Part shown: positions 25,508 through 35,034 of the stretch, piece by piece
Layout: each line of letters opens with the position of its first letter
Position numbering within the stretch: position 1 is the stretch's first letter
Assembly: GCA_934254925.1 (NCBI GenBank)
Contig: CAKQMD010000007.1
Coordinates: 1-56,803, forward strand
Direction: 5' to 3'
Origin: an uncultured Alphaproteobacteria bacterium
Lineage (GTDB): Bacteria > Pseudomonadota > Alphaproteobacteria > RF32 > CAG-239
DNA: 56,803 bases
Position numbers and translations under genes: made by a program
The notes under the pieces: model-generated
Databases searched by the model: none
Told to the model about the DNA's origin: nothing
What the model saw: only the letters and a program-made list of their open reading frames with translations

Positions 25508-27028
25508 TCAATCTCGAAAAGCCCCGTTTCTGCCGTTTGTCGGCAAAGGCGGCTGATTGCCAAACAACCGATTCAAACCGGCAATGGGCACATAAGCCAT
25601 CTGCGGACGATTGCAAACCTCATAGTTGACTTCATACAAATTTTTTCTGAAAACCTCCAAAGACAACCAAGGATCATTCAGATTCTGCCGCCCTAAAAAT
25701 TTTTGCGACGCCTTATTGATCAAAGGAGCGATTGCCGCCCGGGCATATTTTTTGCGTTTGACAGCTTCTTCCGCCGATGCGGCGGCTGCGGCAAATTCCT
25801 CAACGACAACCGCTCCCAGATAACCGTTAAGAGAGCGATACATGCCGGCATAATCCCTGACGGCTATATGCTTTTGCTTTCGCTGCTCAACAGGAAGCGC
25901 CGGTTCCCCGGCAAAATCCGTAAACTTCAAATCATTATCTTTTGTCACCAAAACCTGACCGAGATGAAAATCGCCATGCACACGGCAAACAATGGCCGGA
26001 TCAGAATTCTGTTCTATTTTTTTCATTTGCTTCGCCACAAAACTCCCGGTAAGGATGTCCCAATTTTTCAAAAGCGTCCTTGTCTGCGTTTGAGTAGGTT
26101 CCGGCAAAGCGTCAACGTTTTCGACGATATGGCGCTTTGTTTGGTATAACAAGACTTCCATTTGTTTCCCGTAAGCGCGCAAGAAAGAGGCATCCGCCCG
26201 CTGCGGCGCAAAACGGGGATCAACATCATCTTGCGACAAGCAGTCAAGCATCTCCTGCGTTTTGCGTCCCAGCTTGTCCGCCAACGCCATAAATTCCGAA
26301 CAATTGTCCTCATCCAAAAGAGCATGAGTTTCATATCCTTGCTGCAGTTTTTCCTTCAAATAAGCAACAGAATAATTCCACATGTCTCCCTTGTTTCTGA
26401 CAAATTCCTGAATAATGCCGGACGACGCCTTTTCATTCTTATCGTTATACAAAACAAGAATACCATAGGTTTCCGCCATGACATGGCTTTTTTCCCGCAT
26501 CAATTTTTTATTCATTTCAAATTCAGGATTCTCATCCGGCAGAAAAGCCAACATCCGCTCAAGCTTGAAAGCCAACTGCCCGTCCCCCACGACAACTGTC
26601 GTATTGCTTTGTTCAACACCCAAAGGACGAGAAGTTTCCCGTTTGTTGTTCCTGATTTTGTCCGTCCCGCCGATTTCTTCAAAGGCCAAAACCCAACCGC
26701 CGGAAAATTCGAGCCGATTTCCATTTTTTTCCAAACAAGACATCAAAGCCGGCCAAAAATCGTTTTCCTCCGTGGCATCTTTATAGGCTATGCCGTCAAT
26801 CTCAATCACGTGATCTGCACTTTTGCCGCCGACTTGCTTTAAAGGCATCATAAAATGACGAACGTCTTTTCCCTCAAACTCGGCACACCCGATAGCCATA
26901 ATTTTATCATCGTCTATGGGAAGCGTTTTAAAACTCACCTGACGCACCTTATTGCCGGCAATCTCCGCCTTGAAGTTACACCAGCGCTGTTCGCGGAGAT
27001 AGCTGTTAATTTTATCCAAGCGTTTCAT
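25508..27028 (-). CDS. Maltokinase-like sugar kinase
   Basis: Phosphorylates maltose to maltose-1-phosphate using ATP, the usual feed for GlgE glucan synthesis. The eukaryotic-kinase-like fold shows the catalytic loop HGDFHLGQVL and the metal motif FTDFAGEP (about residues 353-376 together), diagnostic of Pep2/Mak. A maltokinase N-terminal cap (about 1-95) is present, and 506 aa is in range for the family (about 440-500). In many bacteria it is fused to or beside trehalose synthase; no treS or glgE is in this window. It diverges from malQ with a 114-bp shared control region. Confidence 0.85.
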   Translation of the reverse strand: MKRLDKINSYLREQRWCNFKAEIAGNKVRQVSFKTLPIDDDKIMAIGCAEFEGKDVRHFMMPLKQVGGKSADHVIEIDGIAYKDATEENDFWPALMSCLEKNGNRLEFSGGWVLAFEEIGGTDKIRNNKRETSRPLGVEQSNTTVVVGDGQLAFKLERMLAFLPDENPEFEMNKKLMREKSHVMAETYGILVLYNDKNEKASSGIIQEFVRNKGDMWNYSVAYLKEKLQQGYETHALLDEDNCSEFMALADKLGRKTQEMLDCLSQDDVDPRFAPQRADASFLRAYGKQMEVLLYQTKRHIVENVDALPEPTQTQTRTLLKNWDILTGSFVAKQMKKIEQNSDPAIVCRVHGDFHLGQVLVTKDNDLKFTDFAGEPALPVEQRKQKHIAVRDYAGMYRSLNGYLGAVVVEEFAAAAASAEEAVKRKKYARAAIAPLINKASQKFLGRQNLNDPWLSLEVFRKNLYEVNYEVCNRPQMAYVPIAGLNRLFGNQPPLPTNGRNGAFRD

Positions 27029-27142
27029 CGTCTTCTCTTTTTGTGTTGTAAAAATATATCTTTAACTTATAATCAAATACGCTAAGAGTAAAGTATTTAT
27101 TACAAGGTGAGGCTATTTTTTGTCTAAAGGCAGAGAAACGAT

Positions 27143-29263
27143 ATGAAAAGAATTGCAGAACTGGCCGAGGTATGCGGCATCTCATCCTCGTATATTGATA
27201 AAACCGGAAAAACGCACTATACCTCCGACGAAGTGCGCCGTTTCTTTTTGGAAACCATCTTCAATGAAAAATTATCCGAAGATTTGCTGGAAAAAAAATT
27301 GTCTGCGCTCAAAGCGGAAAAAATATTGCCTGACGTCATTTCTTTTTATGACAACGAAAAAATCATCTTAAATCCGCGGATCAAAGGAAATTTCACTTTG
27401 TTGCTGATCGACGAAAACGACAACGTCGTTTGGAGAAAACGCCTAAAAAACTACTCCAAAGTCGAAATCAACAAAATTTCGCCCGGTTATTACAAAATAA
27501 TTATAAAAAGGAAAAAAACTTATAGTCGGCACCTGCTCATATATGCGCCGACCCTCTGCTACCAACCGCCGTTTTTACAAAACAAAGAGCACCTCAGCGG
27601 CATATCTCTCATGCTCTATGCGCTGCATTCAAAAAACAGCATGGGGATCGGCGATTTCGGAGACCTGGCCGAAATCATCAAAGTCACGGCGAAAAACGGC
27701 GGACATATCGTCGGACTGAATCCGTTGGGCGTCATGTCTCCGGCCGGCCTGAACGACCCTCAAACCGCCGATGTATCGCCATACCGAACTCTGAGCCGAT
27801 TATTTGTCAACTACGCTTACTTAGATCTGAGAAGCGAAGAAGACTTTATCAAATCCGAAGCCGTCGCCACCTTTATGAACAACAGACAAACAATCGCGCT
27901 GTTAGCAAAATTAAACGCCTCCGACAAAGTGCAATATAAAGAAGTGCTGGAGCTAAAACTTAAAATACTCTCTTTCATGTACGCATATTTTCTGCAACAT
28001 GCCGATTCCTCTCGCCGAACAAGCTTTGAAAATTACAAAATCGAAAAAGGAAAAGAACTGTCAAACTTGTGTATTTTTGAAGTACTGCTCGAAAAAAACT
28101 CTCCCGAAAACTTTTGGCGCAAATGGAACAACGGGTTTTCCGACAGTAACTCGAAAGAAGTCAAAGCCTTTGCCGAAAAAAATGCCAAAAGGACAGAGTT
28201 TTATGCCTATTGCCATTGGTTGGCAGACCTGCAAATCAAAAAGCTCCAAAAGCTGACCCAAACTTTGGGAATGAAAATCGGCCTATATACGGACATGCCC
28301 ATAGGAGCAGCCTCAAACGGTTGCGAAGCCTGGGAAAATCCCGATGCTTACGTATTGGACTGCATAATCGGCGCCCCGGCCGATCCGATGCGACCGCGCG
28401 GCCAAAGCTGGGGCTTCACCCCCTACCATCCTCAAGTCCTGGTCAAACAGCATTATGCCCCGTTTATTAAATTAGTACGGGAAAACATGAAGTTTTCCGG
28501 TGCGCTGAGAATTGACCACGCCATGGGGCTGCGTCGTTTGTTCTGGGGCTTTTTCAACGACAAATCCCCCAGCGTGCAGGGAGCATACGTTTACTATAAT
28601 ATCAAAGACCTGACCGCCATCCTCTCCATTGAAAGCAATCGCAGCAAATGCCTGGTCATCGGCGAAGACTTGGGGACGGTCCCGGAGGGCTTCAGAGAAT
28701 ACATGGCCGAACACGGTCTGCTTTCCTATAAGGTCTTCTATCGGCAAAAGGAAAAAAACGGTAACTTTATAGAACCTGAGAACTATCAATATCTCTCCCT
28801 TGCCCAAACCTCAACGCATGACCAAGCGACAGCCTGTGGCTTTTGGGCCAATGAGGACATTGAAGTCTTCAATCGTTGCGGCTTATATATTAACTGGGAA
28901 CAATACCAAGACAATCTTTCCTTGCGAAGGGACGATTGCCGCAACATGCTAAAAACTTTCGTTCGCAACAAAATTCTTTCCTCTGAAAAAGCCGAAACCT
29001 TAAAACAGGAAATAGAAAAAGGCACTCTCATCCCCGAAGACGTCGATCTTTACGTAAACCAATTCGGTGCCATGACCAACAGCGCCTTATTTCTGATACG
29101 CTTGTGCGACATATACAAGCAACAAAAATTGGATAACGCCCCCGGAACAATTTTTGAATACCCCAATTGGCGTTATAAACTAAGCGCCGACGTAGAGGAA
29201 ATCACCGCCGGTCCAAAATTTGCCGCCGATATGCAAAGCGTCGTCGCCAACCGTCCGTCATAA
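27143..29263 (+). CDS. malQ: 4-alpha-glucanotransferase (amylomaltase)
   Basis: A GH77 enzyme that disproportionates maltodextrins, releasing glucose. Length 706 aa with an N-terminal domain of about 150 residues before the GH77 barrel, as in E. coli MalQ. Conserved blocks: GIGDFGDL at about 169-176, the SPYRTLSRLFVN loop, GLYTDMPIGAASNGCEAW, RIDHAMGL with the catalytic Asp nucleophile, and GEDLGTVP with the catalytic Glu, then TSTHDQAT in place of the more usual T-x-T-H-D-x-x-T. The coding sequence is adenine-rich compared with neighbours. It diverges from the maltokinase gene, so both probably respond to maltose or maltodextrin supply. Confidence 0.95.
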   Translation: MKRIAELAEVCGISSSYIDKTGKTHYTSDEVRRFFLETIFNEKLSEDLLEKKLSALKAEKILPDVISFYDNEKIILNPRIKGNFTLLLIDENDNVVWRKRLKNYSKVEINKISPGYYKIIIKRKKTYSRHLLIYAPTLCYQPPFLQNKEHLSGISLMLYALHSKNSMGIGDFGDLAEIIKVTAKNGGHIVGLNPLGVMSPAGLNDPQTADVSPYRTLSRLFVNYAYLDLRSEEDFIKSEAVATFMNNRQTIALLAKLNASDKVQYKEVLELKLKILSFMYAYFLQHADSSRRTSFENYKIEKGKELSNLCIFEVLLEKNSPENFWRKWNNGFSDSNSKEVKAFAEKNAKRTEFYAYCHWLADLQIKKLQKLTQTLGMKIGLYTDMPIGAASNGCEAWENPDAYVLDCIIGAPADPMRPRGQSWGFTPYHPQVLVKQHYAPFIKLVRENMKFSGALRIDHAMGLRRLFWGFFNDKSPSVQGAYVYYNIKDLTAILSIESNRSKCLVIGEDLGTVPEGFREYMAEHGLLSYKVFYRQKEKNGNFIEPENYQYLSLAQTSTHDQATACGFWANEDIEVFNRCGLYINWEQYQDNLSLRRDDCRNMLKTFVRNKILSSEKAETLKQEIEKGTLIPEDVDLYVNQFGAMTNSALFLIRLCDIYKQQKLDNAPGTIFEYPNWRYKLSADVEEITAGPKFAADMQSVVANRPS

Positions 29264-29587
29264 AATTAGCCGCTTGACTTTTAGAAGAAGAATAATTATA
29301 AAAACCGCAATTAATCGTATTTTGTATATTATTTTTACGGTTATTCGTTTATCGATAACATAAGAGAGTATCAACACAATTATTAACCGTTAAAATTTTT
29401 GCTATGTTAACAACAATTTTAATCATTGTTAACGGTGTCATCGTTTTTGCTGCTTAAAGTCTTAGACTTTTTGCAAACGACACCGTCGGTGTTTGAGCTC
29501 AAATGACGCGTTAAACGTCATCTGTTCAAAGAGATTGACCCTTTGGGCCAATCTCTTTTTTATTCCTTGCCTGCCGCCGCCTAAAAA
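29264..29587. other. Hairpin-rich intergenic region after malQ
   Basis: No coding frame. In order: AT-rich DNA; the inverted repeat GTTAACAA (29406-29413) / TTGTTAAC (29426-29433); short hairpins around AAAGTCTTAGACTTT, ACACCGTCGGTGT and TGACGCGTTAAACGTCA; then the terminator at 29528. This is a long leader for a terminator if it only serves malQ, so a small plus-strand RNA is possible. Confidence 0.55.
29528..29558 (+). terminator. Terminator of malQ or of a small RNA
   Basis: A 10-bp perfect stem AAAGAGATTG / CAATCTCTTT with an 11-base inner part and T-rich 3' side. On the minus strand it lacks a T tract, so it acts on plus-strand transcripts. Confidence 0.75.
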
Positions 29588-30883
29588 TCATCTTTCCGAT
29601 TGCCAACCGCAGCAAGCCGCATTGACCATGTCAGAATAATATTCCCGTCCCGGTTCCGGAACAGCTTCCCTGCCACAAACAATCCGACGTCCGCCGGCAA
29701 TGACTTCCGGAATCTCCCAAGCCTTGCCTTCAAGATAGCAACGCGCCAAATCGGCAAAAAGCCTGGCTTCCATAAACTCTCCCCAAACGGAATAGCGCAC
29801 TTGCGGCATTTTTGAAAAACGATTTAAAAAAGTCGCAAAAGCCGCCTCATGTTCGGGAAGGACATATCCCTTCCCTGCCAGCAACCGCTCAAACGACTGC
29901 CGCACCACCGGGTTTTTCCAGCCACCACCAAACAACACCACCTGTTCCGGCAGCTTCAGCCTCTTGTCCGTCAGACTCAAAGCCTGCACTGCAACATAAG
30001 CCGCAAAATACTCCAACGTATGAACAATAGTGCCGAAAGCCCCCTCTTGAGGATCAAGCCGGCCGTATTGTCGCTCAATTGCCGCAAAAACCAAATTCTT
30101 GTCATAATATTGCGGATCCCCCGACTTCGGCAAAGGCAACTCGTAATAACGCCGCCCCGCGTCAAAAAGCTTTTGCAGCAACACCTTGTCCAAACTCCCG
30201 TTCTTACCATACCTTCCGTCCTTGTCATAAGGCATATCGGCATAACGCCGCATAAAATTGTCCGTGTATTCGTTAAAAGGACCAGCATCGGCACTGACCG
30301 CCGCGCGACCATCAATAATCCAGGCAAAATTCGACGTATTGCCGCCGTTATAATAACAACCGTCTCCCTCTGCCGCCGAAACGCGGGCATTATGCGCCGC
30401 CGCAAGAGGCGCTCCGTCAAACCCGGCCTTGAGAAAAGCAGAACGGAAATCATAAATGACTCTGATACCGGTCAAATTCGCCAGCATTTGTCCGGAACCG
30501 ATTTGCAGCGTATAAGCAAGCGTCCCTTTTTCCCTTGCAACCGAAGGCGGATTATGGTCCAGCGTTTTGCCGTGAAAACCGATGGCGTCAATCTCGGTCT
30601 TGGCAATTTTGTTAACCTCCAACATATCGCCAATACAAGCGGCGACTTGGCGGACATAAGCGTTGTGAATTTCGGCAAAACGGGGAACGGACAAAATTTC
30701 CTGCCGCGTCTTCTGACGAACATTGGCGCGCAGATATTCCATTTTGCACTGCATGTCCTTGTCATAGGGTTTCGTATAAGTACAAAGATCCGTCATCTTG
30801 TCGCCGTCAAATTCAGTCAGGACCAAATCAATGGCGTCCATGGAATTTCCTGTCATATTGCCGATGATCTTGTATTTTGCCAC
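29588..30883 (-). CDS. anmK: Anhydro-N-acetylmuramic acid kinase family protein
   Basis: Phosphorylates and hydrolyses 1,6-anhydroMurNAc to MurNAc-6-phosphate in peptidoglycan recycling. The start is a GTG at 30883 with AAGGAG 8 bases upstream; the nearby ATG at 30885 is out of frame and meets a stop after 10 codons. The N-terminal nucleotide loop is GNMTGNSMDAIDL (residues about 8-20), against G-x-M-S-G-T-S-x-D-G-x-D in typical AnmK, so two positions differ. Other family blocks hold: IGFHGKTLDHNP, NGGNTSNFAWI, VSADAGPFN and LFGGGWKNP. 431 aa is longer than the usual 370. Downstream of rpoD past a terminator. The variant loop leaves room for a different sugar. Confidence 0.82.
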   Translation of the reverse strand: MAKYKIIGNMTGNSMDAIDLVLTEFDGDKMTDLCTYTKPYDKDMQCKMEYLRANVRQKTRQEILSVPRFAEIHNAYVRQVAACIGDMLEVNKIAKTEIDAIGFHGKTLDHNPPSVAREKGTLAYTLQIGSGQMLANLTGIRVIYDFRSAFLKAGFDGAPLAAAHNARVSAAEGDGCYYNGGNTSNFAWIIDGRAAVSADAGPFNEYTDNFMRRYADMPYDKDGRYGKNGSLDKVLLQKLFDAGRRYYELPLPKSGDPQYYDKNLVFAAIERQYGRLDPQEGAFGTIVHTLEYFAAYVAVQALSLTDKRLKLPEQVVLFGGGWKNPVVRQSFERLLAGKGYVLPEHEAAFATFLNRFSKMPQVRYSVWGEFMEARLFADLARCYLEGKAWEIPEVIAGGRRIVCGREAVPEPGREYYSDMVNAACCGWQSER

Positions 30884-30946
30884 ATTTCTTCTCCTTACTA
30901 AGGACAATAGCCTGACAACACGGATCTGACAAGCATAAAACACAAA

Positions 30947-30969
30947 AATCCCCGGCAAAACCGGGGATT
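30947..30969 (-). terminator. rpoD terminator
   Basis: A perfect 9-bp stem AATCCCCGG / CCGGGGATT with a 5-base loop; on the minus strand T4 follows. It lies 8 bp past the rpoD stop. Confidence 0.85.
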
Positions 30970-30976
30970 AAAAAAA

Positions 30977-33052
30977 TTATTGATCCAAAAAGCTTCGCAA
31001 CTTACGTGACCGGCTCGGGTGCTTAAGTTTTCTCAGCGCCTTGGCCTCAATCTGACGAATGCGTTCACGCGTCACGTTAAACTGCTGCCCGACCTCTTCC
31101 AAAGTATGATCCGTATTCATGCCGATTCCGAAACGCATGCGCAAAACGCGTTCCTCACGCGGTGTCAGAGAAGACAAAATACGGGTACAGGTCTCTTTCA
31201 AATTGGAATGGATGGCCGAATCCAAAGGCTGCAAAGCGTTGTCATCCGCAATAAAGTCACCGAGGGAAGAATCCTCCTCGTCACCGACCGGCGCCTCCAG
31301 AGAAACCGGTTCCTTGGCAATCTTCATCACCTTGCGCACCTTTTCCAGCGGCATGGACAAACGCTGCGCCAATTCTTCGGGGACCGGCTCCCGCCCCATC
31401 TCGGCCAGCATCTGGCGTGACGTACGCACCAATTTATTGATCGTCTCAATCATATGCACCGGAATACGGATCGTCCGCGCCTGATCGGCGATCGAACGCG
31501 TAATCGCCTGACGGATCCACCAAGTGGCATAAGTCGAAAACTTATAACCGCGGCGATACTCAAACTTGTCGACGGCCTTCATCAGACCGATGTTTCCTTC
31601 CTGAATCAAATCCAGGAACTGCAAACCGCGATTGGTATATTTTTTGGCAATGGAAATAACCAGTCGCAAATTGGCTTCAATCATTTCTTTTTTGGCGCGT
31701 TCGGCTTCGCGTTCGCCCTTTTTGATCGTATCGACCATCCGACGGTATTCGCTGATCGGCAACCCGCATTCCTGCGCCATCTGCGCCACGGAATCCCGCA
31801 ATTCGACAATCTCGACGCCGTATTTTTCCACAAAGTTTTTCCAATGCTTGTCGTTCTTCTTTGAGATGTTTTCCACCCAATTAGGGTCAAGTTCCGATTT
31901 CTGATAAGCTTCCAGAAAATCCTCGCGTTTGATCTTGCAAGACAAAGCATAACGCAGCAATTTTCCTTCCAATCCCATCAAACGCTTGTTCAAACCGTTC
32001 AGTTGCTCAACCAACTGTTCAACTCTCGTTGCGTTCAGATGAATGGAACTCATCAGCTCCACCAGCTCTTTTTTGACCTGCAGATATTTCTTTTCCACCG
32101 AGGAAGAAATGCACTTGCCGGCCAAAATCGCCGTCACGCGCTGATTTTGAATTTTCTTCAAATCGTCGTAATACCCGGAGATCTTGTTCAAAATGTCCAA
32201 AACCGGTTCTTTCAACGCCTCTTCCATTGCCGCGACAGAAGCTGCAGCCCGACCGCTGACACCGTCAATATCGTCGTCATCGTCGCCGTGTTCGGAAATC
32301 TCACCGTCTTCGGTCTCTTCTTCGACGTCTTCTTCCTCTTCATCGTCAACTGCGGCGTCAAGCTCAATGTCTTCTTCCAAATCGTCGTCAATGTCGTCTT
32401 CCAGCCCTTCTTTATTGGCCACCTCCTCTGCGACCTTGTCAAAGTCGTCATCAGTATTCGGAGCCTCTTCGTCTTCAAAGGCCAAGGCATCGGCATCGTC
32501 GCCGTACATCATTTCCAAATCGATAATGTCTCGCAGCTGCATGGTACCGTTAATCAGGTCATCGCGCCATCCGGCAATGGCTTTAATCGTCATCGGGCTT
32601 TCGCACAAACCGTCGATCATCACGGTTTTGCCTGCCTCGATACGTTTGGCGATGGCAATTTCCCCTTCGCGCGACAACAACTCGACCGTTCCCATTTCCT
32701 TAAGGTACATCCGCACCGGATCATCGCTGCGGCCGAGTTCCTTCTCGTCAAAATTGCCGCTGTCATCAAAATCCTCGTCGTCATCGGCAATAATCTCATC
32801 AGGTTCAAAACTGTCCACATCCGCTTCGGCAATCAACGAAATTCCCATATCGGAAATCCCGGACATGATGTCTTCAATATTTTCGGAAGATTCCCGCTCC
32901 GGCGGCAAGACCTTGTTCAGTTCTTCAATTGTGATGTAGCCGCGGGCCTTACCTTTATCAATCAGTCTTTTGACGGCACTGCCCAACGAATCAATCAGCG
33001 GAGCATCGTTACCATTACCCTCATACAGGTCTTGATTATCGGTCTCTGACAT
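30977..33052 (-). CDS. rpoD: Primary sigma factor RpoD (sigma-70)
   Basis: Directs RNA polymerase to housekeeping promoters. 691 aa. Region 1.1 is at about 20-90, region 1.2 around DPVRMYLKEMGTVELLSREGE (about 112-132). A long, very acidic non-conserved insert follows (about 200-265, runs of D and E such as DEEEEDVEEETEDGE). Region 2 contains NLRLVISIAKKYTNRGLQFLD and STYATWWIRQAITR; region 3 begins IRIPVHMIET; region 4 ends with TREERVLRMRFG-like and TLEEVGQQFNVTRERIRQIEAKALRKL. RBS AAGGAA precedes the start. Last gene of the yqeY-dnaG-rpoD block, 144 bp behind dnaG. Confidence 0.98.
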   Translation of the reverse strand: MSETDNQDLYEGNGNDAPLIDSLGSAVKRLIDKGKARGYITIEELNKVLPPERESSENIEDIMSGISDMGISLIAEADVDSFEPDEIIADDDEDFDDSGNFDEKELGRSDDPVRMYLKEMGTVELLSREGEIAIAKRIEAGKTVMIDGLCESPMTIKAIAGWRDDLINGTMQLRDIIDLEMMYGDDADALAFEDEEAPNTDDDFDKVAEEVANKEGLEDDIDDDLEEDIELDAAVDDEEEEDVEEETEDGEISEHGDDDDDIDGVSGRAAASVAAMEEALKEPVLDILNKISGYYDDLKKIQNQRVTAILAGKCISSSVEKKYLQVKKELVELMSSIHLNATRVEQLVEQLNGLNKRLMGLEGKLLRYALSCKIKREDFLEAYQKSELDPNWVENISKKNDKHWKNFVEKYGVEIVELRDSVAQMAQECGLPISEYRRMVDTIKKGEREAERAKKEMIEANLRLVISIAKKYTNRGLQFLDLIQEGNIGLMKAVDKFEYRRGYKFSTYATWWIRQAITRSIADQARTIRIPVHMIETINKLVRTSRQMLAEMGREPVPEELAQRLSMPLEKVRKVMKIAKEPVSLEAPVGDEEDSSLGDFIADDNALQPLDSAIHSNLKETCTRILSSLTPREERVLRMRFGIGMNTDHTLEEVGQQFNVTRERIRQIEAKALRKLKHPSRSRKLRSFLDQ

Positions 33053-33196
33053 GTCATTCCTTAAAAAATCGATTTTTCGTACACAAACATCTAGATGCTG
33101 AACTTTTAATTACTAAACGGAGAATTGTCAACACTTCTCTTCGCAAAATGTCAAAAAAAAACCGTTTTTCTTCCCAACGCGATTTTTGCCGAATTC

Positions 33197-35020
33197 TCAG
33201 TCTGCGTTCTGGCTATTTAGGATAGTATTAAGCTCTTTTTTCAACGATTCATAGCGTTTGTAAGTTTCCTCCGAAAACGACTCGGAAATTTCCAGCTGCC
33301 GCAAACACTCCTTGATTTCGCCGTTAAGGATCTTGATCTGCGATTCCACCATCCGTAAATCTAGGCTTTCCCGCATTTTCATAACCGTCGGATTCTGTTG
33401 TTTGAGCAGCTTAAACTCCAGCAACTCGGCCGCAGCCTTTCCGTTCGGCCCCTGCTGGATCTTTTCCCACAAGGTTTCATGACTGCAGTCTTCCTGCTCA
33501 TGCGCCAAAGCTACGGCTTCGTCGTAAATTGCTTTCAACTGCGGATTCTTCAAGTCAAAATTCAGTAGCTTTTCTTCATATTCGTCAATCAGTTCCGGAT
33601 AAAGCACCAAAGCGCCGACGACAAAACGCGCGGCCAACTCGTCCAGATCCGTTTTGGGACGCACAAACGGCCTCGCCGCTTCGGGCTGATGCCCGACGGA
33701 AGAAGATCGTTGCTTCCAGCGTTCCTGCCGTTGTTTTTGCCAGGCACCTCTTCCCAATTCATAATAAATATTGTTCTTCATCTCCTGAAGATAATAGTTG
33801 CGCACGTTTTCATCGCCGATCTTGGCGACCTCTTCCAAAACGTTTTTTTCAATCAAAGCCTTTTGTTCCGGTGTTTGGGCACTGACACCATCCAAATTTT
33901 TCTTCCACAACAAATCCTTAAGCGGCATTGTCTGATTCAACACTTTAAGGAACTCGTCGCGACCGCGAGCTTTCAAAAATTCGTCGGGGTCAAGCTTATC
34001 AGGCAAAAAGGCATATTTCAGCGAATAGCCTGCTCGCAAAATCGGCAAAACCCGATCAACGGAACGAATTGCCGCCCGCACGCCAGCGCTGTCGCCGTCA
34101 AAACAAAGCGTCGGCTCGGCATATACCCGCCAGGCTTCCATGATTTGGTCCTCGGTCAAAGCCGTCCCCAACGGCGCCACCGCATTGTGAATACCGTATT
34201 TGTCCATAGCGATCACGTCCATATAACCTTCACAGACAATAATCGCTTTTTCCTGAAAACCGGCATCGCGAGCATAATGCAGATTGTACAACACCCGCCT
34301 TTTGTTAAAAACCGGCGTCTCTGGAGAATTAAGATACTTGGGCTGCCCGTCGGTCATCAAACGGCCGCCGAAAGCAATCGGCCGTCCGCGCTTGTCCATG
34401 ATCGGAATCATCACTCTGTCGCGGAAAAAGTCATGCACCCGCCGGTTCTTATCTTCGGGAACAGTTATCAGTCCCAGCTCACTCATGTCTTTTTCGCTGA
34501 TTTCCTTAGAAGCGAGAAAAGCCTTCAGTCCGTTGCTGTTTGGCGCATATCCCAAACGAAACTTGGCAATAATATCATCACCGAAGCCGCGGTTATACAA
34601 ATACTCAAGCGCCGGCCGCCCCCCGGTCAGACGCAGATTCTTCTCAAAAAAACGGGCTGCCATTTCCATGATGTCATAAAGCGAAGCCTTTTTTTCCATC
34701 TCCTGCTTATGTTCATGGCTCAGCTGCGGCATGGGCAAACCGGCCTTGTACGCCAATTTTTCCACCGCGTCAAGAAACGGCAAACCGTTGGCCTCCATCT
34801 CAAACTTAATGATGTCACCGTGAGCGCCGCAGCCAAAACAATGATAAAAGCCTTTCGCCTCGTTAACCGTAAAAGACGGCGTCTTTTCATTATGAAAAGG
34901 ACACAGCCCGGTATATTCGCGTCCCTTGCGAACCAGCTTGACCTTTGCACCCACCACGTCGGCAACGGAAATCTTTGCCCGCAGTTCGTCGCAAAACTTT
35001 TGTAAATCCGTCCCCGCCAT
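33197..35020 (-). CDS. dnaG: DNA primase
   Basis: Makes RNA primers at the replication fork with DnaB helicase. The N-terminal CHC2 zinc finger uses C40, H43, C61 and C64 (CPFHNEKTPSF and CFGCGAHGDI). The primase core follows, with a TOPRIM fold showing IIVCEGYMDVIAM and the DxD-type CFDGDSAGVRA. The last ~180 residues are the DnaB-interaction domain. 607 aa is standard. The start is 14 bp after the yqeY stop, implying one transcript; rpoD follows. No odd features. Confidence 0.98.
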   Translation of the reverse strand: MAGTDLQKFCDELRAKISVADVVGAKVKLVRKGREYTGLCPFHNEKTPSFTVNEAKGFYHCFGCGAHGDIIKFEMEANGLPFLDAVEKLAYKAGLPMPQLSHEHKQEMEKKASLYDIMEMAARFFEKNLRLTGGRPALEYLYNRGFGDDIIAKFRLGYAPNSNGLKAFLASKEISEKDMSELGLITVPEDKNRRVHDFFRDRVMIPIMDKRGRPIAFGGRLMTDGQPKYLNSPETPVFNKRRVLYNLHYARDAGFQEKAIIVCEGYMDVIAMDKYGIHNAVAPLGTALTEDQIMEAWRVYAEPTLCFDGDSAGVRAAIRSVDRVLPILRAGYSLKYAFLPDKLDPDEFLKARGRDEFLKVLNQTMPLKDLLWKKNLDGVSAQTPEQKALIEKNVLEEVAKIGDENVRNYYLQEMKNNIYYELGRGAWQKQRQERWKQRSSSVGHQPEAARPFVRPKTDLDELAARFVVGALVLYPELIDEYEEKLLNFDLKNPQLKAIYDEAVALAHEQEDCSHETLWEKIQQGPNGKAAAELLEFKLLKQQNPTVMKMRESLDLRMVESQIKILNGEIKECLRQLEISESFSEETYKRYESLKKELNTILNSQNAD

Positions 35021-35034
35021 AATGGGCCGTAACC

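Noticed and set aside
32184..32939. 251-codon serine-rich frame antisense to rpoD
   Set aside because: It is the mirror of the Asp/Glu-rich RpoD insert; rpoD is certain and the antisense frame has no start signal.
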